The notes beneath the pieces were generated by a model. The model ran no database searches. It saw only the letters and a list, made by a program, of their open reading frames with translations, and was not told the DNA's origin. The translations under genes and the position numbers were made by a program. A DNA stretch of 64,000 nt, taken from positions 35,596,100 to 35,660,099 of the forward strand of contig JAYGXS010000003.1 of assembly GCA_036362985.1 (NCBI GenBank), read 5' to 3'. Below, in pieces: positions 11,532-22,500 of the stretch. Source of the stretch: Ligula intestinalis (lineage: Eukaryota > Platyhelminthes > Cestoda > Diphyllobothriidea > Diphyllobothriidae). Numbering within the stretch: the first letter of the stretch is position 1; each line of letters begins with the position of its first letter.

Positions 11532-12018
11532 AATGCGATTACTAGACGAAAACGACCGAACCGAACCCAAAGAGGAACAAGACCGTTCAAACAAAGCCTA
11601 CTACTCTTAAACTTTGCTACTATTTGAAGGACTAATTTATTAGTCCTGGCTACAACAATCGGAACAATCAGTCAAGTCGTCCTTTGGCGGGGATGATTGT
11701 CTGTCCTGGTCCTGGCCAGAGATGACTTCTGGAAGACGTCTGGAGGCGGCTGCCGAGAGAGATGATCAACCTTCCATAGGACCGTCTATATACAGGAAAC
11801 GACAGCAAGATTCAGTCTATATTATAGGGGATAAACCAATGGGAATGCTTAATTTATACAATAGCCAATAGCATAAACTCGCCGACATAAAAAAGCCGAT
11901 CAGTTAGCCAATAGGATTATGTCCGCTTGAAATAACCAAGTCGTGACACGGTACGCCACCATCTTTAATGTAGTGCAAAATGAACAAAATTGAGGCCATC
12001 TTAAAGGTATTTGCTACA
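11532..12018 (-). repeat. Right (5') LTR of gypsy element
   Basis: 487 bp copy of the left LTR including the segment missing there. The element-sense end AATCGCA is followed by TTGGTTAATC, which is already pol coding sequence, so the original primer-binding site and gag appear deleted. Confidence 0.85.
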
Positions 12019-12129
12019 GTACACAGGTCTACAAAGTGCTATTAGGGGAATAAAGGTAAACCAAACTTTATAAGATTCGGTGAATAAAGTTGATCTGAGT
12101 GGGTCAGGTGGGGATTAGTCCCGTTAATA

Positions 12130-13229
12130 TTCATGGTAGTCAACTCCCATGCGCTACGTGACGCATTAATGCGAACTGCAATCTCTCACTGAGTTCTGCT
12201 TTAAACACCCTTAGCCTCGATGACTTCTTCGGCTTGCCAAACAAGTGGGACATATTTACAAATTCAGTGAAAGCTAGTCCTACGCGGCCGCCCTGGCTGC
12301 CAAATATGTTTGAATAATACGATCTTATTATCAAAGGCAATACATCTATTGGCCGGTGTAATATCTATAGAAAACGTTTCTGTCAACAGTGCTTCGTACT
12401 GTTGGCTACCTTAATGTCCAACTGCTATCGGTCCGAGGCTGTGCGGATAAAGAAACTTAGTGGGACAGGGTCGTAAGGGCCGAGTCCGTATTTCCCTTTC
12501 AGAAACTCTATTGGCTACCTACTGCAGACGTCGTGGAGCACATCTGAGATCTCTCTTTAGCAAGCCTAGATAACTCTCAAAAGGAAATGATGAAAAACTG
12601 TCTAGGGCTCCGCGACGTTCTACGTCGTCTGCCATGTGCATAATACTGTGCATATTATAGACTATATGTTCTTCCCCGAAGAGAAGCCAAAACCTACGAG
12701 TAAACAACTTGAGCAACTCTCGACGATAACCTACGTTTGCATAGCAACTTAGTGGATTAGCTAGTAAACGTAACGACGTAAATAATAGTAGAAACAAGTT
12801 ATAGTGATTTTGCGGCAGGATTCCTGAGAGAACATAAACGCCTACATACATTACAAACTGGCGAAATTCTGTTCCCTTCCACAACTCCAAGTCACTTACC
12901 GCCCTTCGTCGCTGAGAAAACTCCGAAGAAAGGTATGTTGATATCCCTCGCATTCGTTCGTCTATTGCTGTTACCTGCGGTGGCTTCAGTATGGGCACGG
13001 TGCGGAAACTGACAATATCAGTGTGCCGACCGCTTACTTTGGGTTTATAGCCCTTAACCCGCAACGTCAACAACTTCTTCACTATTCCCAGATAGACTAG
13101 GTGTAGTGGGTCTAGAGGAAACTTAGTAATTAGACCAAGATTACACGAAAGAAAAGGGGAAACTCCAACAATGTCCTCGTCAAACGAGGGCTGCAGAAAG
13201 TCCTCGTGAGTCACTTGGTACTCAAATGA
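12130..13229 (-). pseudogene. Tnp2-like transposase copy 2, C-terminal part
   Basis: Minus-strand C-terminal half of a Tnp2-like DNA transposase. The frame from 13229 down contains SFEYQVTHEDF, KFPLDPLHLVYLGIVKKLL (about 13120-13060), WKGTEFRQFVMYVG (about 12870) and FPFESYLGLLKRDLR (about 12560) before an in-frame TAG at 12519; related coding continues in broken frames to about 12130 (FGKPKKSSRLRVF). This order fits the Transposase_21 and DUF4218-like architecture of EnSpm/CACTA elements as I remember it. It is separated from its N-terminal half by the RTE insertion. It begins about 110 bp from the outer edge of the gypsy LTR. I could not find convincing terminal inverted repeats. Confidence 0.65.
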
Positions 13230-15595
13230 CGGGCATACCCAGGCCCAAATAGATCACATCCTTGTCCGAGCACGCTGGGCCAGCTCGGTCTTGGATTGTC
13301 AAGCCTACCGCGGTGCTGATACAGGAAACGCTCATGCATCGGACCATGTCCTACAGCGGGCAACCCTTTGCTTGCGTCTGAGTGCTATTCACAGACCCTC
13401 CCGACCACAGCGGATCGATGTTGCAAAGCTGAAGTCCTCTGCTGGCGACGCCTTCCACTTAGCACTCCAGAACCGTTTCGACGGCCTGTACCCTGACGCC
13501 CGAGCGGACCCAGAGCCCGCGTGGCAGTCCCTGCAGGCCGCGATGTCAGAGCTGGCATACACCCATCTGGGCAAAACCCGACGGCGACATCGCGACTGGA
13601 TCACTAGACCCACGCTTGAGTTAGCTGAGAAGGCCGGCCGAGCCAGACTCACTGGCTCCCCCACTTACAGAGAGCTGCGGCGCCAAACGACAAGGGCCAT
13701 CCGAGCCGATAGGAACGCCTACTGGAGCGACTTTGCCACGGAAACGGAGCGAGCAGCTACCAGAGGTGACACCCACAAGCTCTACCGACTCTTAAAGCAG
13801 GCCAGCAGAGGTTCGGGGAACACCACCGAGACTTTACTGGATCGCAACGGTGCTGTAATCACTAAGATCGATGACCGGTTAGAGAGATGGCGCGAGCATT
13901 TCTGTGACCACCTTAACCATGATCCCCCTGTGATGTCTGACCTGTCGCCCAATGCGGACGATCCCCACCATCTGTATGAGTGCAACACAGAGCCACCCAG
14001 TGTAGAGGAAGTTGTCTCCATTCTCTTGAGGCTACGCAACAACAAGGCACCTGGTGAGGATGACCTCCCGCCGGAGCTCTTTAAATGTGCACCCGAGGTT
14101 ATTGGGCCCTGGCTACAACAAATATTTGCCAAGATATGGGACAGCGAAGTTGTGCCCTCTGACTGGAGAAAAGCAGTGATCCTCCCCTTGTTTAAAAAAG
14201 GCGACAGACGAGTGTGTAGAAATTACAGAGGCATTAGCCTTATCGATGTAGCGGCGAAAACATTCACATCTCTTCTTCTCAAACGTTTCCAAACTGCGAG
14301 AGACCAGCGCACCCGCCCAAACCAGAGTGGATTTCGACCAGGTCGTGGCTGCACCGACCAGATCTTCAATCTCCGCCGTGTACTGGAACTGAGATGGGGT
14401 CACCAACAACCCACTGTTCTATGCTTCATCGACTTTGCTGCCGCATTTGACTCTGTTGATCGCAGTTCGCTGTGGAACATAATGAGGCCGGACGGCCTAC
14501 CACCTAAACTTCTCAATCTCATGCAGGCATACTATCGTGGCACTTCCACACGGGTGAGGACGCAGAACGGTGACACGGAAGCCTTTAGCGTCAGGACGGG
14601 CGTCCGCCAAGGTTGTGCCCTTTCACCAACCCTGTTCAACTATGCGGTGGACTGGATCATGACCAAAGCACTGGATGACTTCCCGTGAGTGCAGTTTGAT
14701 CGCTCGAAATGGGTGACTGACTTGGCGTATGCTGATGACGTCGTCCTCTTTGGCGACAACTGTAATGCAGTTCAGCAGGCGTTGGACAAGGTTAATGAGC
14801 GTGCCCGATCCATCGGATTACGCCTAAACGCGACTAAGACCCAAGTCATGCTCTCCTGTGTGCCCCCTACATCTGTCACTCCTATTGTTCTCGACGGCGC
14901 TCCTCTCGAAAAGGTCGACTCGTTTAGATACTTGGGCTCTTTGGTCACGGAAACGGGTCAAGGTGTCGACGAGGTTGTATCACGCGTCAACCGTGCCCGA
15001 TCTGCCTTCTACCGACTGTGCACTCCTCTATGGAATAGAAGGGAAATATCACTACGCACAAAGTCCCGTGTTTACCAAGCAGTGGTTCGATCTATCCTGC
15101 TCTATGGCGGAGAGACATGGCCTATGCGTGTTGAGGACATGAGGCGCCTTGAGGTGTTTGACAATGACTGCCTACGCCACATCCTTCGTCACCGACGTGT
15201 CGACCGAATTCGCTGCTCCGATCTCCGCCGACGCTGTCACCTGGACGCTCTCCCTCCACTCCTGCTTCAGAGACGACTTCGGTGGTTCGGGCATGCGTCC
15301 CGGCGTGATGATGGTGAGCTGATTCGTGACCTGCTTGTGGCGACGCCTCCCCCCACCTGGCACAAACGTCGCGGCGGGCAGCTGAAAACTTGGACAGCAA
15401 CGGTCAAGCAGGATCTCTCGTCAGTTTCCGGCCCATGCGTCTACGGCCTACGCCAGTGGAACCGTGAATGGATGGTGCTCTCGTGTGAACAGGCGCAAGA
15501 TCGACGCGCCTGGACAGCTGTGATTCATGATGCAGTCAACGTCAAAACTTATGCCGGCTCAACCCGCCCGAGGTGAATGCCGTTGCAAGTAAGTA
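13230..15595 (+). pseudogene. RTE-type LINE, 5' truncated, one nonsense codon
   Basis: Plus-strand non-LTR element. It starts at the C-terminal end of the apurinic-like endonuclease (DGHTQAQIDHILVRARW at about 13230-13280, then ASDHV). The RT follows with KAPGEDDLPPELFK, NYRGISLIDVAAK, FIDFAAAFDSVDR (catalytic Asp), GVRQGCALSPTLFN and YADDVVLFGD (about 14730-14760). A TGA at 14686-14688 interrupts the frame between LDDFP and VQFDRSKW; one substitution from GGA would explain it. The C-terminal domain runs to a TGA at 15574-15576 after AGSTRPR, and the 3' UTR is only about 19 nt, ending AAGTAAGTA, a hallmark of RTE elements. Apart from the one stop the 760-codon frame is open, so it looks young. 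It inserted in the Tnp2-like transposase. Confidence 0.85.
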
Positions 15596-16500
15596 GTTAG
15601 TCCTATCTGCCTTGCCTTCCTCTGCATAAACAACTTTACCCTTATGCTTACCTTCCACTGTACATCTTTCGCACCCATAGTAGGCATTTACATTTTTAAC
15701 CTGCTTCACGAACGCCCTTGCAGGCGCGTCGTATATTAACCCCTTCATGCGAACACGAGTCGTATGCATCGTCTCCTCGTTGACTATTCCACTAACTTGC
15801 AGGGAAGCTATCTCACCTACTACTAACCTACAATAGTCATGAACATTGGAGGGCTTACTGCCTCCATAGTAAATACCTACTGGAAACACATCGGTGAGAT
15901 AGGGTCGCACTACCCTGCGTAAAATAGGCCACATATGTGTGTTGGTTTTCTTACATACAGGCAGACCATCTATCGCTAACTGAATATCAACTCTGTCGGC
16001 AACAGGAGTTGCATTATTGCTTAAAACTCGGCCCAGTTGACGTTCTAAACCTACATGAACGTACTCACCGTCACCCATTGGGGCTACCTTTACCTTGAAC
16101 AATTTCTTTACCACCGCTCTTGAGTCGGTTGGTAGTTCAGGTAACAGTGGCTTAATTATATCCATTAGTTTGCGCAAATGCTTGTGCGGTATATGGTTTC
16201 GAACTGCCCATTCACGTATTAACTTAACGTAGTCCTTGGGCTCTGATTGAGGGCCATTTTCCCTACTCAGTTCCTCGATTTCGTCCCCGAGAAGAAGATC
16301 CTCTTCCTCATCACCTGTAAGAACCCAATCAGCGTCACTTACGGTTGACGACGACTCACAATAATAATCACTCGATTCAGGAGGCGCTGTGCTCTCATTT
16401 CCTTAATGTTTAAGGGCACTCACGGCTTCCATTTTCTTCCTTACGGCCTCCTCTACAGCCTGCCATTCCTTATCCGCATACCTCTTAAGCCGGCGTCTTC
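15596..16500 (-). pseudogene. Tnp2-like transposase copy 2, N-terminal part
   Basis: Minus-strand N-terminal half of the transposase split by the RTE element. From about 16500 down: a basic start (KRYADKEWQAVEEAVRKK), an acidic region with DEEEDLLLGDEIEEL, then PLLPELPTDSRAVVKKL, DGEYVHVGLERQLG, DIQLAIDGLPVCKKT, PVGIYYGGSKPSNVHDY, IYDAPARAF and YYGCERCTVEGK, ending at DRTN next to the insertion. Copy 1 shows the same blocks. Intact, it would catalyse cut-and-paste transposition. The frame from 16177 to 15596 is open, and an in-frame stop occurs near 16405. Family assignment is from motif memory. Confidence 0.65.
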
Positions 16501-19500
16501 ATGTTCTCTCAGAATCCCCCTTAAACATTGATAAAATAGGCAAAACAATGGCAAATATTATAACAAATATTATAGGCAATAAAAAGGAAAAATATTATTC
16601 AACAGCAGGCAAGTAGAGTGATTGATAGAGTGATAGATTGCTCGCGTGATTGACAGCTCGCGCGCACACGCCGTTCACGTCAAAAAATGGCGCGTATACG
16701 CGCGCTAACGGGCTTAAAGAGCGCAAGCCAATCGGACTTCAGATTGCGTCATTTTTGTAACCAATTAGATCGCAGCATTGCGAACGACTAGAAATAGTCA
16801 CTTATAGTCGACTAGTTGCTACTAGGGTTGTCTACATGCGGGGATAAAGGACAAGCCAGCACATGTGATGCATATGCGCTTTGTATATGGGATGGCCGTG
16901 AAAATGTGACTGCATTTAAATTTTTACTTTAAATAGTTATTACCTGTACGGATACATGAATGGGTTTTCTGCATTTTCATCCAAATTTACCATCTTTTAT
17001 AGAAATATGTAACTTTAGGAGCCCGATACGGACAATAAAAGCTCCACTGTCGATATCACATGAAAAGATCGTTAATTTCTGTAAAAAATTATTTCAGCTG
17101 TCAATAACTTTATTGACAGGTGGATAATTAATTATCCACCATCATTCATTTACGACTTGAGTTTTATGTTCTACGAGCTGCTGCATGAATGTTACTTGAT
17201 TTCTCTTATTAACCACGCACTCTTAACTCGAACCGTTAATGTGTCAATCTATCAGGCTAATTAGAAGCCAACGATGCTAAGATAACCCAGAAGACGTTAT
17301 CTTCTGGGTCAGGTGTGCGAAGAAATACATTTGCCTGGGTTTCTGTTTTTAGTCATCTCCTGACTTTCAGGAGTCCGAGGGGCGTTACTTTATTCAGGAT
17401 AGGCTAGCTCTATTTTGATTTTGACGCAATCGGTAACTAAGCCCATCCCGACCCGATAAAAAATAATTGTGTAAAATATCCTCCATTTACCGGTTTCACA
17501 TGCAACCACGAACGTGCGTCTGTTTAATACTTAATCTATGTGATACCCAGTGTTCCCATGCGGTGGCCGAACGAGTATTGTGGGTTTAGTTCGAACTCTG
17601 GAGGTATCCTTAGATGTATCGTTCCCAATCCACCTTAACCATTCCTGACTACCTGATTTCGGATGTGAGAAGTACCCCATTGCTGAGATGGTCAATAGTG
17701 AGATGCTAACTCTAAGTATTAAAAAGACCGCGAGTCACATCACCAGTGCCAGCGGCAGGCTTGATGGCCAGATGGGATGCAAATGCGGAGACAAAGCGAG
17801 ATACGCTGGGGCTTCCGTGGAAGACCAGTGAATAGCCATGACAGCAGTAACCAACGGACACCAACAAGGAGGAGGCACTGCCACGACCTGTCTGTACTCT
17901 CCAAGGTTTGAGCGTTCGAGGCACTCTACCTACCTGAAACGTTGAACTCGGATGAGCGTGACATTTCCTAGTGGTGTATTTATTTGGATGCGATATGGCG
18001 GAAAAATATGTTACTGAGAACTGTCCACAACCGCGACACGGGTTCAACTGCCAAACTGAGTGTCCATACAGGAAGCGAGACAAGCCGAGAACTGATTTAA
18101 ATACGGACTTCAGAAGAGAAAGCCAATTGATGTATCGAGCAACTGCCAGAACACAGTCAATCCCAGACCTGTGAAACTGCTCATTGATTGAACATTACTC
18201 CCTTACAATTTTCATTTGTTCTGTTCCCCCGACGACGGGCCTCTGTACGTTCTCAAATGCCAGAAGAACGGAAATATTGTATTCCTAACTTTGAGAAAAT
18301 AATCCACTTTGAGGTTTTATATCCGTAGAAAGGAGGTTGATATGTTTGGATCACAATCCCTCTGCAATAGCGGTATAAACACGTAATATTAATAACTCTG
18401 CCAACAGGCAGCTATTGTCATACGAGGAGGTTATCTCATACACCATATTGTCAGTAGAGGTACTAGCTAAAAGGCAAAACATGTTTTTTTACAAAAATTC
18501 TTCTGCTGCGATGGGTTCCGCTCATCAGTGAGTCCCTCTGCATTCCCTGCGTTCTTTGAAGATGGCTTATAGTATCTACCGAAAATCACACAGACACACA
18601 CTGGTGTGCCGAACCCCATATAGTTGTTCTACAGCGGCCAAATGAAAACGACATACATCTGAACTTTTTTAGTTGCACCTTAGCTATCAAGTTGGTGTAT
18701 AAGAAAACCCTATAAACGCCTACTTCTGACGCTCTATCGTCCCCCATCTTCCTCAAAAGTGTCAGCACTTACTGATCCACTGCATCGTAGGGTCAAGTGT
18801 CAAGTCGACGAATGCGATCGAGCCCCTTAATATACCCGACGCAGGTGCCTTGAAGTAAGCAGGCATTTTGCCTCGGTCAGTCTGCCGCGCGCAGCGTGAG
18901 GTCCTCTAGCTTATGCGCTAAACCCATGTGATGCGAATTCGATTGGCCAAGCGCAGGAGGCACACGCTTATGCTAAATAAGTCAGAGACTCATTAATTAC
19001 TCATATATATTGGATTTTGAACTCACTACTAGACCCGTGAATGGGCATGTACTCCAATGCTATGTACAACACAAAATCTGAACACTACCCGAAGAGGTCT
19101 GAATAGTATGCTGGGATCGATTAATCCCACCCATCGGTAGACACGTGTTACAAAAACTTTAAGATTTATGTGACGTAATACTAAAAGCAAAAGTTTGAAT
19201 TTCATGTCAGTTGACCCAAAAGTGAATGCGTGGCTCCACCGTCACCGGTGCTTTGGTTAAATAGCGGGCAGTTACAATAATATCCCAGTATCTAAGAGAA
19301 GAACAAAGGAAAGAGCGGCGGGACATCAGTGAGAGCATTATTACACCTTTAAAAACACACAAAACGGGTTGGGATATCTCATAAAAAGGCGGAGGCGGCG
19401 TATTCCTGTTGAAAGACGGGGCCGACGGATTATTTTGGCGCGGAGAGGAAGAATGGGATGGGAGTGACTGAAAGACCTCCAACGCCCGGTCATCGGTGAC

Positions 19501-19516
19501 AAGGCATAAATGGGTG
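16501..19516. other. No supported gene
   Basis: 16.5-16.9 kb is probably the 5' end of transposon copy 2. The longest open frame (17712-18083, minus) has no motif, odd composition and no splice context. TTATTGACAGGTGGATAATTAATTATCCACC at 17110-17140 holds a short palindrome. This is also the region downstream of the SIN1 gene; I see no clear poly(A) signal. Confidence 0.4.
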
Positions 19517-22500
19517 TTAGGAGAGGCCCGAGCGAAGCCTTGCGTAAGTCTCGCGTATGTGGCTGGCATAACATGCAAATATGAGGTTTAGGTGCTGACA
19601 GACTGCGCGAGCACTGGTCCACTGGGCCTCAAAATGCAGATCCACTGTTTGTTCCAGTCCAAATACCTCCTCTCCGGAGGGGGCCACGGCGCTGCCAACG
19701 GGCTTAGGCAAAAAGTAAGGTGGTATAAACATGAATAACACAGTTTTTACGACTAAAACTTCGCGATAATCCGTAATCGAAGTAAAACAAACTAGCCAGC
19801 TTCGACAAGTCACCTGGCGTCAACGACGAGGAAAAAATTATGCCGGAGAGCGAAAGATGACTTGCATGGACGTTTGTTTAAAGCATAGCAAACATGAACT
19901 GTCTTTAGTCCCTATTCCTTCCCACATGCAAGACGTCTTCGATGGAAAAGTAAAGTTTAGGCACTTAAAGATGGCTGCAAGCGCAGTACCTAACAAATCC
20001 AAACAGTCTGCCTGAGCGTACAAAAAATGAAATAGTTCCGAAACTTTAAGCAGGCCAGGCCTCCGAGAGGGATTCAAGGATTTTATTTAGGTTAAAATGC
20101 CGTAAAGGTCAGTGCAGTCTGACCTCGGTTAGGAGGGCATAATTAACTTGCCAGTTGACAACTTTGAAACCTATGACTACTAGAGCATAGTGACAGTTTA
20201 GAGTTCGTTTACTAAGTCAAGAAACTGGGCACTCCATTAGTCTCAGCCTCTCTTCCCTCTACTAAATATTACAGACAGGCTGCAAGTTACGTCGACTAGG
20301 ACAAAGATAGGCCGCAGTGGCCAACATGTGGAGCCTTCATTTTTGCTTGTGACAGAAACAAGCCGTTGGGATGACATTGCATTTCTCTACCCAGCATTTT
20401 TAGTAATACATTCCCGTGCATTAACCGACGAGTTCAGTGACCGACTCAGACGAATAACTCGCACTTAAAGCAACGTTTCACTAAGCGCGCTCGTGAATAA
20501 TGCACTCAATTAATGTCGAACAAGCCAAAAGAGGTATTCTTAGTAGCCCCCTTTTCTTCTGGGAGGTAGAAAAATGAATGGAATCATTTTCCAGACAGAC
20601 GCATATCACAGTTTCGCCGGCCTGCAGAAACTCCGACAATGAGCCAGACTTAAATAGCAGACTAGGAAGTAGAGGGCTACTAAATGAACCACGTTTAGTG
20701 CGGCTATGAAAATAAATCTTTAATATTAAAACCTTCTTATAAGCAGGATTCATCACTCACAATCCAGAAACACAAAGCTGTGAAATATCCCAACTTATAC
20801 GAGCACAGCGACTTACGCGCATTGTACAAGCAAAATGACTATGACCGGATGACATTGCTGCCACTAGCCTAATAAGCAAAAAATTAATAGGAAATTATCG
20901 TTCGGGTGGAGTATATAGCCTCCCAACAAATGCACAGCCAGATGAGTGAAGGAAAAGAATGATCAAAGGGATTTAAATTTTGATGAAAATCAGCAGAGCG
21001 CGTGGGGGATAACATATTCCAAGACGGTGGGTTAAAGAATGCCTTCTTTCAAATAATGGTGGCCCCGTCTTATCCTGCTAAACGGCAAAGTCAGGTCCTT
21101 TTTACTCTTTATCCATGCCATCTTGTTCGTTTTTCCATCTGACATAGTTTAAGTCACTGGGCTTAGGGGTGTTACGAATGAACAGAAAGTAAATAAGTTG
21201 AGCAAAGCCATTTGATTGATTGTATGGTAAATCCTTAAATTGTGAGCAGGTAAACATGATTTTTTCGCGCAGCGCTTATTAACCTCCTTCTGAGTGGGTG
21301 GGGGGTTTGAAGTACCTCCAGGTCTATGAGAGATCAACTCATAAATTCTCAGAAATCGTAGTCTTGCTTTCACCATCACTCTCATTAAAGTACGCCAGGA
21401 TCTTTTGTATGCGCAACAAATAAGTTCGTGAAATTTATGGAGACGCTGACTCACTAGGTAAGTGATGGCGAAACGAACTTTCTTTAGCGGCTGGTCAGCG
21501 GTCTCAGTGGAGGTAAGAGGAGTGGAACATTCCAGGACATTGTCCATGGGTATGGAGAGGGACTTGGAACCTCGAAAGAGTTTCGGACGACGTGAAGGCT
21601 GCAATTCCAAGCGGTCCGGAGAAACAACTAGAAGGAAGGCAAACAATTAAAGTAGCGAGACATGTCAGGAAATTTTTTAAGATAAACTGGATTTTTTAAT
21701 TTCAGGAACACGGTTAGCATTAGTCAAATAGAAACGTCTATATGAGTTTTAATAACACGCCATGAAAGGCGTACACAGGTGAAATATATGTATACTTACT
21801 TAGCTGTACTTCGCGAGTAGATAGGTCTCGCAGTTGACATGCTCGATACTTTCTTGACTGCAGAACTAACGATGGAAGATCAGCACCACCAGCGCCAGAC
21901 GGTGAAAGCGAATTTGCGTCATCATAATCATCGACAGCGGGATCGTATCGACCTAGACGGCACACAGGGTAGAGAGCAAAGAAATAGTCAGTACACCAAT
22001 AGCAGGAGAACAATAAGGTAATCTTGGTCTGACTAATATAAACCACATCTTTGTTGTACTACGGCCACCTGCATGGCATAACGTACAATGGCAGATGTAA
22101 GGGTGGAAGTAGAAAACTTTACAGGTAACAGATGAACTAAAAGAAAGCGAGCCCACTTAGACTACCTTCTGAAATATTTTCTTCCATCCAACTGTATTTC
22201 GGTTTATTCGAAACACTCAAACCGTAAATCTTTGGTAAGGTAAAATAGATAGTGGGTAGGCAAACGCAAATTAGTCACGTCAAGGAAAATAAGCTTAAGC
22301 GAGTGGATGAAGAGAAGATCCGAAGATTTTTAAAAGACTAACGAAATTAAATGCAATGTGTTCAAAAAAACTTTACCAAGGAATTCCTTCGATTTAGGAT
22401 AGACAAAGTTTATGACAGCGCGGATATAAATTAAGGAGTGAAGATTCGGGAAAAAAACAATTAGATGGATAAAATGTGAAAGGATTGACCGGCTCGCTTA

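Larger units (their letters stand above)
2870..12018 (-). mobile_element. Ty3/gypsy LTR retrotransposon, nested and defective
   Basis: A minus-strand Ty3/gypsy element bounded by two direct long terminal repeats (2870-3289 and about 11532-12018). Reading on the minus strand, pol starts at about 11530 (linker, then reverse transcriptase), is interrupted at 10565/10566, and resumes at 5332 with the RNase H region and integrase, ending just inside the left LTR. The interruption is a LINE that itself contains further insertions. Restored order is LTR, RT, RNase H, integrase, LTR. No gag and no clear protease are present: pol coding begins directly at the inner edge of the right LTR, so an internal deletion is likely. 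I found no matching target-site duplication (flank ACGAA on the left, GTACA on the right). Several frameshifts make it dead. Confidence 0.85.

Noticed and set aside
13389..14409. Minus-strand frames within the RTE element
   Set aside because: Shadow frames of the plus-strand reverse transcriptase.
17712..18083. 123-codon minus-strand open frame
   Set aside because: Unusual composition, no domain, no splice context; probably chance.
18515..18545. Hammerhead core on the minus strand (CTGATGAG)
   Set aside because: No stem II followed by GAA; chance match to the core heptamer.
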